A stretch of DNA of 64,000 nucleotides from Muscardinus avellanarius (Eukaryota > Chordata > Mammalia > Rodentia > Gliridae): the NCBI GenBank assembly GCA_963383645.1, contig OY726558.1, forward strand, positions 179,209,134 to 179,273,133. Reading direction: 5' to 3'. Every line of letters begins with the position of its first letter. Positions within the stretch are counted from its first letter, which is position 1. The notes under the pieces were generated by a model that did not search any database, was not told where the DNA came from, and saw only the letters and a list, made by a program, of their open reading frames with translations. Both the position numbers and the translations under genes were made by a program. Below, piece by piece: positions 1-11,574 of the stretch.

Positions 1-700
1 AGAAAGAACAGAAAGATTGAAAGGCAGAGTATTGTCAATATCTAAATAATTTTTTGATTGCTACAGAAGTGTCCACTGGCTTACTCTAATGTAAAGTCAA
101 AAAGCATGAGAATTCCTTGAGACAATTCTTATAGTCAGTTTTCCAGTAAAGAGAGCAAGATGAAGAAAAGTAAAAGATGAATTATAGAAAAAAATTAAAA
201 CATCTAGCAACTATTTTTCTCTGGTTTCTTCATAAAATCTGCTTTTAGTTGTGGTAAACACATTTATCAGGAGCAGGATTCAGAACAAATCCATCATCAT
301 CCATTTTATCTTTGACAGATTTATGGAAATCAGGTTTACTCTAGTCTAAAATCTAAAATATTAGTCATTACCTGTGTAATTCAAATAAAATTGCAAAACA
401 GATTATGGTGGTGGTGGCGGTGGTGGTGGTGAAGATAATTAGCTGATAAGTTAAAACACAGATGTTAGAGCATCCAACATTTATTTTTTTCACAATCTTA
501 TGCTGGTAATTATTACTGTCTTCTTCAATTAATTTCCTGCTATGTGTTAGCATGTTAGTTAGGTACCAGAGATAAATTCTACCCATTTATTGCCATAAAA
601 CTCAATGGTTTATTAATGTTGTCTTTATCATGTTGATATAGTTTTTATACTAAATTATAGAAATTAAAAGAAAACCAAATATCTATAATATGTAAATAAT
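1..700. other. AT-rich sequence without recognised gene
   Basis: AT-rich DNA with no element I can name. It contains a short GGT/GGC-type triplet run at about 406-430. An open frame across that run is compositional and has no coding features. Confidence 0.5.
406..430. repeat. (GGT)n short microsatellite
   Basis: About eight GGT triplets with one GGC interruption. Confidence 0.7.
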
Positions 701-1620
701 TTAAAAAACACTAAATAAGCTAAACAACCCAATAAAAATGGGCAACTAAATTGAATAGATACTTCTTAAAAATGAGATCTCAATAGTCAATAAATATATA
801 AAACTGCACAGTGTTATTTATAGGGAAATACAAATCAAAAAATCTTTGCAATTTTGCTTAACTCCACTTATCATGGAAATCATCAAGAATAAAAACAGTA
901 ATAAATGAGAGCACATTTGTATGGAAATAGGAGCCCTTATACGTAGTTATTGAGACTGTAAATTAGCACAGTTACTATGGAGATCAGTGTGCAGATCTCA
1001 CAAATACTGGAATTGGAAATACTGTGATACTCACTTATACCACTCATTGGTATCTTTCCAAAAAAATAAAGTCAAAATTTTATATGATGCATACATATCC
1101 ATGTTGTTAGGAGCACAATTCACAATAGTCACATTATGCAAAAAACTTAAGTTTTCATTAACAAATGAATGCATGTTAAAATGTGGTATGTAAACACAAT
1201 GGAATATTACTCAGCCATAAAGGAAATCAAAATCATGATATTTGCAAAACTAAAATATGTTATGCTAAGTTAGATAAGACAATCTCCAAAAGTGAAAGAA
1301 TGTGTGTTTTCTCTCTTACATGAAAAGTAGAGAGAAAATAGGAAAATAAAGGTAATTGAGATTACCTTCAGATAATTGAGAAGAAATTAGAAGACTAATG
1401 GAGAGGGGTAAGTAGAGTGACATGAGAAGGGGAAAGGTATACTGGATAATTGAAACAGACCAAATATTATTTCTACATATGAAATTATTACTACTAATTT
1501 CACTAACATGTATATAGTGAGGAGATGGTATAAGTTGGGTGGGATGAGGAAGGAGGCATTCCTAGTTAGGTATACAGGTTTGCTTCTATCTCTTTGAACT
1601 CATTATAATGTATACTTTGG
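700..1620 (+). mobile_element. L1 3' portion (ORF2 end and 3' UTR), degraded
   Basis: Sense L1 landmarks occur in order: a gggaaatacaaatcaaa-like segment, the cacaattcacaatagtc segment near 1119, and atggaatattactcagcc near 1200. These match the C-terminal ORF2 region of mammalian L1. The frame is broken by many stops. The element ends near 1620 without a clear A tail, where a second L1 fragment begins. Confidence 0.8.
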
Positions 1621-1627
1621 AAAACAG

Positions 1628-2285
1628 TATTCAGAAGAATGGGAATTAACTTACCATATGATCCAGCAATACCACTTCTTTGTATCTATCTACCCAAGAG
1701 TAAGGAAACCAAACTACCAAACCGATGCATGTGTATCTATGTTCATAGCTGCACAATCACCATTGTCAAACTATAGAAGCAGCCAAGATGTCCATCAACA
1801 GATGAACAGATTACAAAATTATGTGATGTGTACACAATGGAATTTTACTCAGCCATAAAGAAAAATACAATTACATCACCTATAGGGCAATGGATGGAAC
1901 TGAAGGACATTTTACTAAGTGAGATTAGCCAGTCACAAAAACTAAGAAATTGAATATTCTCCCTAATATGAGAAAGCTAGGGCGGAAATGATTCAGAGGA
2001 GAAACTCTAGAGAAAAGAAGGAAATACTATAGATGAGTAAATACGGTTACCTAACTGAGAGGATGGGAGGGGGAAAGAGGGAAATTCTCTGATGCACTTG
2101 ATGTGCTTTAACAAACATATCAATATCAGTCACCAAGCCAAACATGAGAAGGAGGAAGGGGGTAGGAATGGGGTATGAATTGGGTAAGGGCTAATTCGGT
2201 GATGTGTGCATGTATGTCTCCACCATCTAGTATCCCATTAAGATGTATGACTGAAATGCACCAATAAAAAATTTAAAAAACAAAG
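1628..2285 (+). mobile_element. L1 3' end with 3' UTR and A-rich tail
   Basis: A second sense L1 fragment repeats the end of the upstream one: the ORF2 end near 1840 (acacaatggaattttactc), the caatggatggaactgaagg segment near 1887, then a G-rich purine 3' UTR and the terminal gcaccaataaaaaa motif near 2257. It is 5'-truncated and noncoding. The duplicated landmarks show two insertions rather than one. Confidence 0.85.
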
Positions 2286-2615
2286 TTAATGTATATTTAA
2301 AGTGCACCAATAAGAGTATAAAAATCAAAACAATAAATAATAAAAATGTATGATTGTAAAACCTAAATACACTGTTTCCAAATATAGTGCTCGCTACTCA
2401 AATTATGAAGCCTATGGCAATATTATAGATAATTTTGAGTTTCAGGAGACATCTGTTTTCTTTATTCATTCAATTAATGAATAATGTGATGTTGAGCACT
2501 TATATTTCACTCTGTGCATGTATCTTTTAATAAGATATGAAGAAATTTTTACAATAGATGATGTCTCAGTCATCTTTCTTGATATTATGGATCCTATGAA
2601 TGCATGTTTTTAGCT

Positions 2616-2668
2616 TTGTGTGTGTGTGTGTGTGTGTGTGTGCATGTGTCTGCGCGTGTGTGTGTGTT
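2616..2668. repeat. (TG)n microsatellite
   Basis: Pure TG for about 27 bases, then an interrupted TG/CG segment. Confidence 0.9.
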
Positions 2669-3117
2669 TATTCTGACCACTAACCAATCAACTTTTTTTC
2701 TATGTTCATCAATTATTTTGGAGAGGAGGGTCAGGTGAATGCATTTCATAGCTCTGATAGAATTAAATCAGCCACACATTTATTCTTGCATTAAAAATGT
2801 ATATTATTTCATGTTCCTGACATTATCTAGACAGATTTTGAAACAATATTTAGTATACTAATACTAAAGAATAAAATGAGTAGCATTTGTAGTTCAGAGT
2901 GCATCTTTTGAAAATTTATCTTTTCCTCATAACTTTTATCCCCCCCCTTCATGCAAACACAAAACATGATTTCAATCATCCCTTCTAGAAGTATCAAGAA
3001 TCAAAATGTAGTATGTTCGGCAGTGATACATTTGATTATATTATATCATAAATTATCCACGTGTAAATCTAGTGCTATTTATAGAACACAGAAATTTATA
3101 GTGTACCCATAATGCCA

Positions 3118-3600
3118 ACTACTGTTTTATTGGTGCATTATAGTTATACATCTTAATTGCATACAAGACGATAGAGGCATACAAGTCACATCACTCAATT
3201 AGCCTTCACGATTCTCACTCCAGTCCCTTTCCCTCTCCCTCTGATGTTGGCTTAGTGATCGACATTGATATGTTTGTGAATGTACATTATGTATATTAGG
3301 CAATTTCCCTCTTCCCCCTTCCATCATCCCCAGTTAGGCCCACTTGTTTATCTATGGTTTCTCCTTCTACATCTAGAGTTCCTCCTATGACCCATTTTCT
3401 CCCTAGCTTTCACATATTAGAGAGAGCATCTGATTTCTATACTTTTTTTGACTGACTAATCTCACTTAGCAAAATGTTCTCCAGTTTCATCCATTTCCCT
3501 GTAAATGACATAATTTTGTTCTTCTTTATGGCTGAGTAAAATTCCTTGTGCACATATTCTATAGTTTTGTAATCTACTTTTACTTTTAGAAATAATCACA
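3118..3600 (-). mobile_element. L1 3' end, antisense
   Basis: Read on the minus strand this is an L1 tail. The tattggtgcattatag motif at the left is the reverse of the usual tail, followed by a C-rich (antisense G-rich) 3' UTR at about 3216-3340 and the agccataaagaag segment near 3520-3535. It is 5'-truncated. Confidence 0.85.
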
Positions 3601-4545
3601 ATTTAACCTGGTTCTAATCAATTCATTATTTATTTCTATAAGGAGCAATTATTAAAATAAACCTTAACTTGCTGAAAGGTAAACATATCTTTGAGATGGA
3701 AAAATAAGCTTACACTCTTTCCCACTGTACCCTCAAGTACTATAAAAGTAAGTGCTGAAATATGAATATTCAGTATGAGAATAGATACAAGTCAAATTAT
3801 ATATTTTCATAAATTTACAAAAATTTAAACTGATGGGATTTGGTTGACTGATGGAAGAAATCACAAGATGTATGACCCTAAATTTAGGCCGAAGATATAT
3901 GTTGAAATTGAGAAAGGCACTTTTTCCATGTAAACCCCAGAATATTTTAGAATCAAATCTGGTGACAACACAGTCAGAAACAGGATATAGGCTAAAAAAA
4001 ATCTTAATTGATTTGAACTGAAATAAGTTCAATTGAAGGTTTGTCACTGGAAAGATTATATGATTTCAGTCAAGTCTTTTACATACACTCTATTAGCAAT
4101 CACAGTAATAGCAGCCTGAAATTATACACATGCAAAATATACATCATTTGATCTCTAAGGAAATTAAAACAACTAGTGCCATTATGATATAGTTTTAACA
4201 TTTCAGCATAATTCCTAACTTGTTCTGGAATGGAAATAAATAAATGGGGGGGATATAAGTGAGGTGGCTAATGAAAGCCAATAATGCTTCCCCCAAGATA
4301 GAGAAAACAACAAATAACTATATTTTGTTTAAGATTAATGAATGAAATATATTGCTGGTTAATAAAATAATTTTATTTTTAGTTTTTGAGCCATATTTAC
4401 ACTGAGTTCCATAGCAGCTGCACCCCTTTGCATTTAACTAACAGTGCACAGGCATACCAACCTCTTCAACTTCTCACCAACACTCATTATTGTCTTCATC
4501 TTTGATTATGACCCTCCCAATGGATATAGGTTATTTGTTTTTAGT
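3600..4545. other. AT-rich sequence, nothing recognised
   Basis: No repeat family, splice-flanked exon or coding frame could be supported. A 104-codon minus-strand frame at 3733-4047 has no recognisable motif and sits in AT-rich DNA. Confidence 0.4.
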
Positions 4546-4548
4546 TTC

Positions 4549-4847
4549 TTCTCTTTTCTTCTTCTTCTTCTTCTTCTTCTTCTTCTTCTTCTTCTTCTTC
4601 TTCTTCTTCTTCTTCTTCTTCTTCTTCTTCTTCTTCGTAATAGTAGTAGTAGTAGGGATGGAACCCAGGAGCATTGTACCTCTGAGCTACACCCCCAGCT
4701 CTAGATTTTAGTCTTTTTGTTTTTGAAGCAGGGTTTCAGTGTGTTGCTAAGGGCCTCACTAAGTAGGTGAGGTTAACTCTAACCACGATCCTCAGGTCTC
4801 CACCTCCCAAATACTGGGATTACAAGCGTGGGACACCATGCCCAGCC
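4549..4847 (-). mobile_element. B1-dID SINE with expanded (TTC)n tail
   Basis: On the minus strand the order is B1-like left arm (gattacaagcgtgggac at the right), tttgaagcagggtttc centre, ID-like right arm (ctgagctacacccccag), then a tail expanded into about 26 TTC (GAA) triplets at 4559-4636, with a short TAG run in between. Long Leu or Phe frames across the tail are artefacts. Confidence 0.9.
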
Positions 4848-4988
4848 CCCAGCTCTATTTTTTATTCTTTATTTTGAAACAGGCTCTTACTAAGTTGTGG
4901 AGGGCCTTAGAGGCTGGCTGCAAACCTCGATCCTTCCGTCTCTGCCTCCCGAATACTGGGATTACAAATGTGCACCACCATGCAGGCC
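4847..4988 (-). mobile_element. B1-dID SINE, partial (right arm missing)
   Basis: Adjoins the previous copy. The left arm and the gaaacaggctcttac linker are present, and the ID-like arm is absent, so this is either a truncated second copy or a recombination product. Confidence 0.75.
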
Positions 4989-5040
4989 ATTATCCCTTCT
5001 ATAGGTTGATTTATCACTCTATTCTTTGACATGCAGTTTT

Positions 5041-5252
5041 TTTTTTTTTTTCAGTACTGGAGATAGAACCCAGGGGCATTTTATCCCCAAGGTACATCCC
5101 CAGCCCTATTTTTTAGTCTTTTTATTTTTGGAACAGGGTCTCACTGAGTTGCAAAGTGCCTTGCAAGTAGCTGAGTGTGCCTGGGAACCGTGATCCTCCA
5201 GTCTCAGCCTCCTGAATACTGGGGTTATAAGCATGCACCACCTTGCCCACAC
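5041..5252 (-). mobile_element. B1-dID SINE with 15-bp target-site duplication
   Basis: Complete antisense copy: T tail, ID-like arm, linker, B1-like arm. It is flanked by perfect direct repeats of tgacatgcagttttt (5027-5041 and 5253-5267), the signature of L1-mediated insertion. Confidence 0.95.
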
Positions 5253-5267
5253 TGACATGCAGTTTTT

Positions 5268-6292
5268 AAGACTGTGTCTGTGTTTTATTTTATGCTTTTG
5301 GTGTCATATAAAAGAAATCAATACCAAATTAATGTTTTATTTTATTCATTTCATAGTTTGAGGTCTTACTGATAGATCTTAAATCCACTGAAGTTGATTT
5401 TTGTATACAGTGTTAAGTAAGATTCCAACATTTTTCACACAAAATTAGGAATCCAGTCTTTTCATCAATAGGTGTTGGATACACTGAACTTTATAATCAG
5501 ATAGTTTTGGTGATATTCTTCCAAACAACTGAGGTAGGTTCCTTATTGTTGCTTTAATCTCTTTCATTGCTATTGGTCAGCTTAAATGTTCTATATGTTC
5601 TTGACTCAGTTTAAAAAGATTTTATATATCTAGAAATTTGTCAATTTCTTCTACATTTTCCATTTTTAAAGTATAGTTTTTCAAAGTAGTTTCTGATAAT
5701 CTTCTGAATTTCCATGCTGTCAGTGGTAATATTTCTCTTTTTATCCATTACTTTAGTAATTTCATTTGATTCTCTGTTTCTTTTGGTTAGATTACTAGTG
5801 GTCTATCTCATTTTTTATTTTTTATTTGAGAAACAAGTTTTTGGTTTTATTGATTTTTCTGTATTTTTATTTTTATTTTTTACTTCATTAATTTCTGCTC
5901 TGATTTTAAAACTTTTCTGTCTTCCATTGGCTTTGGGTTAGAATGTTCTTTTTTTCAAGGGCTTTGAGGTGTGTCCTTTGGTTATTTGGTGTATTTGGTG
6001 ATAGTCTATTCTTATTTGGACAATCTGTGCTATGAATTTCCTCTTAAGATTGCCTTCAGGTTGCCCCAGAGGTTTTGATATGTTGTGTATCCATATTTCT
6101 TTCTAGTAATTTCCTTATTTTACCCCTTACTTCTTGTATGACCAATTCCTAGTTCATCAATGTAGTATTCAGTCTTCATGTGTTTCTGTGGTTATTCTGG
6201 GTTTTCTTATAGTTGATTTCTAGTTTTATTCCATTGTGAGAGGAGCAGTTTTCTGGCCTCTGTTCTGTCTCCTTGCTTTGTTTCTGCTAACA
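5268..6292 (-). mobile_element. L1 ORF2 remnant, antisense
   Basis: Antisense ORF2 (endonuclease to reverse-transcriptase region) is recognised from tgccccagaggttttgat near 6062, the following gttgtgtatcc, and ttccattgtgagagg near 6230. Many stops and indels leave no functional frame. An open frame at 5714-5941 is a chance reading of this relic on the other strand. Confidence 0.75.
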
Positions 6293-6293
6293 T

Positions 6294-6328
<35 letters not shown>

Positions 6329-6331
6329 TTG
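6293..6331. repeat. (TTTA)n microsatellite
   Basis: About nine tetranucleotide units between two antisense L1 fragments. Confidence 0.9.
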
Positions 6332-6454
6332 CTTTTATCAATTTTTGACTTTTTTTATCTTGTCACCATGTTATTTTCACTGCAATAGAAATATGGTGTC
6401 AGCATGACTAAAATATCCTGCTTCCCTCAGCTACCATCTTTCCAGAAGTTCATG

Positions 6455-6890
6455 AAATTGTCTTTTCTTGACAATTTATTTGGTTTTGGTGAATACTGAA
6501 TTCATAAAATGAGTTAGGAGAATCCTGTCTTTTTCTATTTTATGAAATAATTTCAGAACTATTGGACTTAGATCTTCTAAAAGGCTTTATATAATTAAGC
6601 TGGAATCCATCTGGACCTGTGTTAACCATGGTAGAATCTGTATTGCTGTTCAATCTCTTTGCTTGCTATGGGCTTATTTAAAATTTCTATATCATTTGAT
6701 TCAATTTCAATATCATGTTTGATTCAATTTCAGAAGGTTGTATGTGTCTAGAAGCTGGTCAATTTCTTCTAGGTTTTGGATTTATAAGAATATAGCTTTT
6801 AAAAATAGTTTTTCACAATCATGTGAGTTTCCATGCTGCCTGTGGTATAGTCACTTTTTCTTCTCTTAGGGATTTAGATGAATTATTTAT
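6455..6890 (-). mobile_element. L1 ORF2 remnant, antisense (second copy)
   Basis: Contains tggaatccatctggacct near 6600 and caatttcttctaggttttg near 6760, both ORF2 antisense landmarks. The latter part duplicates landmarks at 5630-5720, so a separate insertion or a rearrangement is needed. Confidence 0.75.
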
Positions 6891-7802
6891 GTTTATAGAC
6901 TGATTATGAAAGTCAGCAAAGTATCTTGATAAAAATCAATCTATAAAAAGCAATATCTTTTCTATATGCCAACCATGAATCCATTGAAAATGATATTCAG
7001 AAAATAAATTCAAAAAGTAACTAAAATAAGTTTTCTATAAATAAATATAAAAAGGAGGCTAAAGATCTCTGTAGTACAAACTATACCACCCTAAAGAGAG
7101 ATATGAAAAAAATTAGAAGATGTATTTTTCATGCTTGGAAAGGCAAAATAAATATTATCACAATAATCATCTACTAAGAGTAATCTACAGAAATCAATAC
7201 AATCCTTATTTTAAAATTTTTCACAAATGCAGAAAAGTCAGTTCTAAAAATTATAAGAAACCATAAAAGACCCATAATAGCCAAAAAAAAGTTCACAGCA
7301 ACAAGAGACATTCAGGAATCATTATAATACCTGACTTTGAACTATCCTATAGAGTCATAATAGTAAAAACACTATGATACTAGTGAAAAACAGAAATATA
7401 GAACAGTAGAATAGAATAGAAGATTCAAAAACAAATTTACATACTTTGAACCATTTAATTTGTTACTAATGAGCAAAAAACATGATTAAAAAGAGATTCA
7501 TTACATTTTCAAGAAATTGTGTGGGCAACATTGTTATTTGTACACAGAAAAATGAAAATAAATCCTCTCTTCTCACCTTGTAAAAGAGTCAATTCAAGAT
7601 AGGTTAAAGATCTGGAAATTAGACCAGAAACTTTGTAGATAATAGAAGAGGTCATAGGACAAATGCTTCAACATACAGGCACTGGTAAAAACTTCCTCAA
7701 TAAGATTCCTAAGCCACATAAAACTAAAATAAAGATTAATAAGTGAGTTGCATTAAACTGAAGAACTTCTGTGCAGCACAAATACCCATCAGTAACTTTG
7801 AT

Positions 7803-8032
7803 GGGAAGCCAGACTTGGTGGCCCATGCTTGTAATCCCAGCATTTAGGAGGCTGAAACAGAAGGATTTCGGTTCATGAACAGCCTCAGCTACTTAATGAA
7901 GGAAGCCCTTTGTAATTCAGTGAGACCCTGTTTCAAAATAAAGAATAAAAAATAGGGCTGGGAATGTAGCTTGGAGGTAGAATGCCCCTGGATTCCATCA
8001 CTGGTACCTCAAAAAACAAACAAACAAAAAAG
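7803..8032 (+). mobile_element. B1-dID SINE inserted in L1
   Basis: Complete sense copy with A-rich (AAAC)n tail. The flanks aactttgatgg and aactttaatgg look like an imperfect target-site duplication, so it is younger than the host L1. Confidence 0.9.
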
Positions 8033-8198
8033 AACTTTAATGGAGAGCAGACAGAATGGGAAGATTTTCCAGATGTTCCTTAGATAGAGGACTAATATTT
8101 AGAATATATAACACCAAAATAAATAAAACAAATAAATAAATAAAATAAAAAATGTGGGCAAGTGAACTAAATATACACTTCACAAAAAAAGAAGTACA

Positions 8199-8412
8199 GC
8201 TGGGTGTGGTGGCACAGGCTTGTAATCTCAGCATTTGGGAGACTGAGACAGGAGGATCACAGTTTATGGACAGCCTCAACTCCTTAGTGAAGACCTTCAC
8301 AACTCAGTGAGACCATGTTTCAAAAATAAATGCCATAAAATAGAACTTTGGGTGTAGCTAAGAGGTATAATGCTCCTGGGTTCCATCTCCAGTATAAAAA
8401 AAAAAAAAAGAA
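8199..8412 (+). mobile_element. B1-dID SINE inserted in L1
   Basis: Complete sense copy with an A14 tail near 8396-8410. Both arms are recognisable. It is the second insertion in the same host L1. Confidence 0.9.
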
Positions 8413-9154
8413 GAAATAAAAATAGCCAGTAAATACATAAAAGTGTTGAACATTTTTAACAATAAGAGAAATTCAATCAAAATCACGCTGATTTCACCTA
8501 AGCCCAATTAGAATGACAATCATTAAAAACACAAATAATAATAAATGCTGGTGAAAATGTGAGGGAAATAGGAGCTCGGATACATTTTTGATGGAATTGA
8601 AAATTAGTGTAGCTACTTTGGAGATGAGTATGGAGGGTCTTCAGAAAAACGAGAATGAACCAACCTTATGGCCCAGGTAAAATACTTCTGGTTATCTACC
8701 CAAAGAAACTGAAATCTGACCATTTTAATAATGCATGCATATCTAGGTTTGTAGCAATACAATTCACAATAGCCAGTTTATGGAATCAGCCTATGTGTCC
8801 ATCAACAGATTGGATTACAAAATTATGGGATATACACAAATGAAATTCTACCCAGCCATAAAGAGGAAAAAAATGTCATTTGCAATAAAATGTATGGAAC
8901 TAGAAAATATTACTCTAAGTGAGATTAGTCAGTTACAAAATCTGTAGGGTTGTATATTTTCCCTCATATGTGGAACCTAGAGAGAAATTGGGATAAAAGA
9001 GGGACTCTAGACAAAGAAGGAAAAATCTTAGTGGAGTGATGGAGGGATTATAAGGAGCAGGGGGCTCACTGAATACTGTGTTCATGTATGTCTCTATCAC
9101 AATAAATTACATTATGATGTGTGATCACAATGCACCAATAATAAAAGATATACC

Positions 9155-9300
9155 AATGCCAATCTCAATAATATGTATGGGAAAGGGGTGCTGAGGGGAG
9201 GGAGTTGGGGGAAAACACACCAAGGACTGTGTGAATATATACCATTACTGTTATGAACTACATTATGAGACTATAATGCATCAATAAAATTATTTTAAAC
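9155..9300 (+). mobile_element. L1 3' UTR tip
   Basis: A short second L1 tail: G-rich run near 9180-9212, then a diverged terminal motif atgcatcaataaaa near 9276. It follows directly on the preceding L1 tail. Confidence 0.7.
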
Positions 9301-9745
9301 TACAAAACTAAAATGGATAATCTACACCTTCAATAATGTTGAGCTACTAAAGCAATCAGATAAAACAAACAACATAAATCAGTGCATTAGAGAACTGATT
9401 ACATGTTTCTGTTTGTTAAGCATATTGCCCCAGGGATTCACTCATCATTATTTTTTGACACATTAGTCATCTGGAATTGTTATGAGTTAGCAAACCAAAA
9501 ATTCTCAGAGTTAATATTATAAGCCTCAGTAGTTTAGAAAGGCTTGTCATGTCACATTTTTTTACGATTTTAACTTTTATCACAGAATATAAGTGTTTAT
9601 TCACTCTGGCAAAATAGAATTTTAGGAGAAATACAAAAGTTATGACCTGTAGAATTAAAAAATAATGTTCTGAAAAAATAGCCCTATGAATTTTACTTGT
9701 CCCCCAACCCACAATTTATTCTTTAATAGTCAACAATTGAAAATA

Positions 9746-9766
9746 GCCTGTATTTCTTTCTTTTTC

Positions 9767-9836
<70 letters not shown>

Positions 9837-10054
9837 CTTTTTTTTTTGTGGTACTGAGAATGGAACCCAGGGACATTCTACTTCCAAGCTACACCCCCAG
9901 GTCCATTTTTTTATTTTTATATTTTATTTTGAAACATGGTCTCACTGAGTTGCAAAGGGCCTATCTAATTAGCTGAGGTTGTCTACAAACTGTGATCCTC
10001 CTGTTTCAGCCTCCCAAATGCAGAGATTACAAGCATGTTCCACCACATCAGGCT
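9746..10054 (-). mobile_element. B1-dID SINE with expanded (TTTC)n tail
   Basis: Antisense copy whose tail has become about 19 TTTC units (9758-9836). The flanks gcctgtatttctt (near 9746) and gcctgtactttt (near 10055) look like a slightly diverged target-site duplication. Open frames rich in Phe and Ser across it are artefacts. Confidence 0.9.
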
Positions 10055-10069
10055 GCCTGTACTTTTTAA

Positions 10070-10440
10070 TAGTTACTATACTGAAAGAATACCAAAAATT
10101 ATGAATTCATGAAACTAGTAAGATATAAAACAAATAAGTACAAAATGAAACCAGATATGTCTTCATTTACAAAAATATGAATCATATAAATAAATATAAC
10201 TTCATGTAAGGTAATAGATTTTTGAATATATTTAAATTAGATTTTAAAAATAATTTTGCTAGAAAAGATGTTATTGGTATAAAATTATATCATATTTTTA
10301 ACATATAGAAATAGAGACAATACTTTGGATGAATACTTTTTTGTATCTCACTATTTGTTTTTGTTTCTTCTTTCTCTCTTGGTTTGGCAATTTTAGCAAG
10401 ATTCCTAATTGAGGTTTAGATTTTTATTTTAATTAATTTA
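10070..10440. other. AT-rich sequence, nothing recognised
   Basis: No gene or repeat family was identified. Confidence 0.4.

Positions 10441-10441
<1 letters not shown>

Positions 10442-10487
<46 letters not shown>
10442..10487. repeat. (TG)n microsatellite
   Basis: About 22 near-perfect TG units at the tail end of the adjacent SINE. Confidence 0.9.
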
Positions 10488-10492
<5 letters not shown>

Positions 10493-10715
10493 GGGCTGGG
10501 GATTGAACATTCGAGCATTCTATTTCTGATCTACCCCAGCCATTTATTTATTCATTCATTCATTCATTCATGTGTTCATTTGTTTTGAAACAAGGTTTTG
10601 CTAGGTTGCTGGGAGTCTCCTTATATTGCTGAACTTTTCTTGAACCTGTACTTCTGCTTTGCCTTACAAGTATGAGGATTAAAGACATGTGACATCAAAC
10701 TTGGTGAGATCATTA
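10488..10715 (-). mobile_element. Old B1-dID-like SINE with internal ATTC expansion
   Basis: Antisense ID-like arm (ggggctggggattgaac) and a gttttgaaacaaggttttgc linker are recognisable. The B1 arm is strongly diverged. An ATTC/ATTT run at about 10542-10571 sits where the A-rich linker normally is. Confidence 0.7.
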
Positions 10716-10786
10716 TATTTATGGAAACTATGGATTTTATTGGGTGAGAAAATATGTTAAAAAGGTGATATAAAAAAAATAAAGAG

Positions 10787-11008
10787 CTGGGTGTGGTGGT
10801 GCATGCTTGTAATCCCTTCACTTGGGAGGCTGAGCAGGAGGATCGAACAGGTTGAAGCCAGCCTCAGCTACTTAGAGAGGCTCTCAGCAACTTAGTGAGA
10901 CCCTGTTTCCAAATAAAATATAAAATATATAAAATAGGCCTGGAGTATAGTCTGGAGGTAGAAAGCCTCTGGGTTCCACCCCCAGTACCACCACCAAAGA
11001 AAAAAAAT
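10787..11008 (+). mobile_element. B1-dID SINE (caac-linker, tagaaagcctctg subtype)
   Basis: Complete sense copy. The centre reads ctctcagcaacttagtgag and the right arm aggtagaaagcctctggg, which marks a subfamily shared with copies at 16191, 34937 and 46787. Confidence 0.9.
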
Positions 11009-11009
11009 A

Positions 11010-11480
11010 GAATGCAAAGGTAAAATGAAACCAAGGTATTATCAAGAATAATGTGCAAATGTTAGGCAAGAAGAAAAAAATAACAAAAATAAAGTAAATA
11101 AAAGCAATAAATAAGATGAACTAAAACTTGTCAAATTAGAATTTTAAGAAGAATTTTAAGAAGAAAAATTAATTTAGAGAATAAAAATTATTAACATGGC
11201 AGAAGCCCCATATTTTTACAGTGAATTCATTATTTTTAAGTGTGTGTGTGACAGTTTGTCTGGGTATATATACTTAACACTGTGATTTTTACATTCCAAC
11301 TAAAATTTACCATCAAATCCATCTAAACTACTGATTTTTTATTAGAAAATTTTATGTAAAATTTAACTCTTAAAAACCATGGGCTATTCTAATTACCTAT
11401 GTTTCGCTGTGGAAACATGAATCATTTGGGTCTTTCAAGAAATTTGTCCATTTCACTGGAATTATTGAATATATATATAG
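11010..11480. other. AT-rich sequence, nothing recognised
   Basis: A-rich stretch after the SINE, then unassigned sequence. Confidence 0.4.
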
Positions 11481-11483
11481 TTT

Positions 11484-11562
11484 GAAGTGTTAGGAATCAA
11501 AGCCAGGGCCCGACACATAGCACATAGCAAATGTGCTATGACTGAGCCACATTTCTAGCTCA
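11484..11562 (-). mobile_element. ID-type SINE fragment, undeleted form
   Basis: The minus strand reads as an ID/tRNA-Ala-like unit including the hairpin region (agcacatagcaaatgtgct) that is missing from the dID arm of the dimers. This suggests an older monomeric ID lineage. Confidence 0.6.
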
Positions 11563-11574
11563 AGAAATATTATT

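Larger units (their letters stand above)
6895..9155 (+). mobile_element. L1 ORF2 3' half and 3' UTR, interrupted by two SINEs
   Basis: Sense L1 runs from an RT-domain remnant (atgccaaccatgaatccattg near 6966) through the C-terminal ORF2 region (ttcacaatagccag near 8763, catgtgtccatcaacagat near 8795), then a 3' UTR ending in gcaccaataataaaa near 9132. Two B1-dID copies split it. It lies back-to-back with antisense ORF2 at 5268-6890, an arrangement compatible with 5' inversion during insertion. Confidence 0.8.

Noticed and set aside
4444..4711. Overlapping plus-strand frames with long Leu or Phe runs
   Set aside because: They read the (TTC)n tail and antisense right arm of a B1-dID SINE.
5714..5941. 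A hydrophobic 75-codon frame resembling a membrane protein
   Set aside because: Antisense L1 ORF2 is T-rich on this strand and reads as Phe/Leu/Ile by composition.
10488..10540. A tRNA gene
   Set aside because: tRNA-like boxes throughout the window belong to the ID-like arms of SINEs; none has an intact cloverleaf with anticodon arm.
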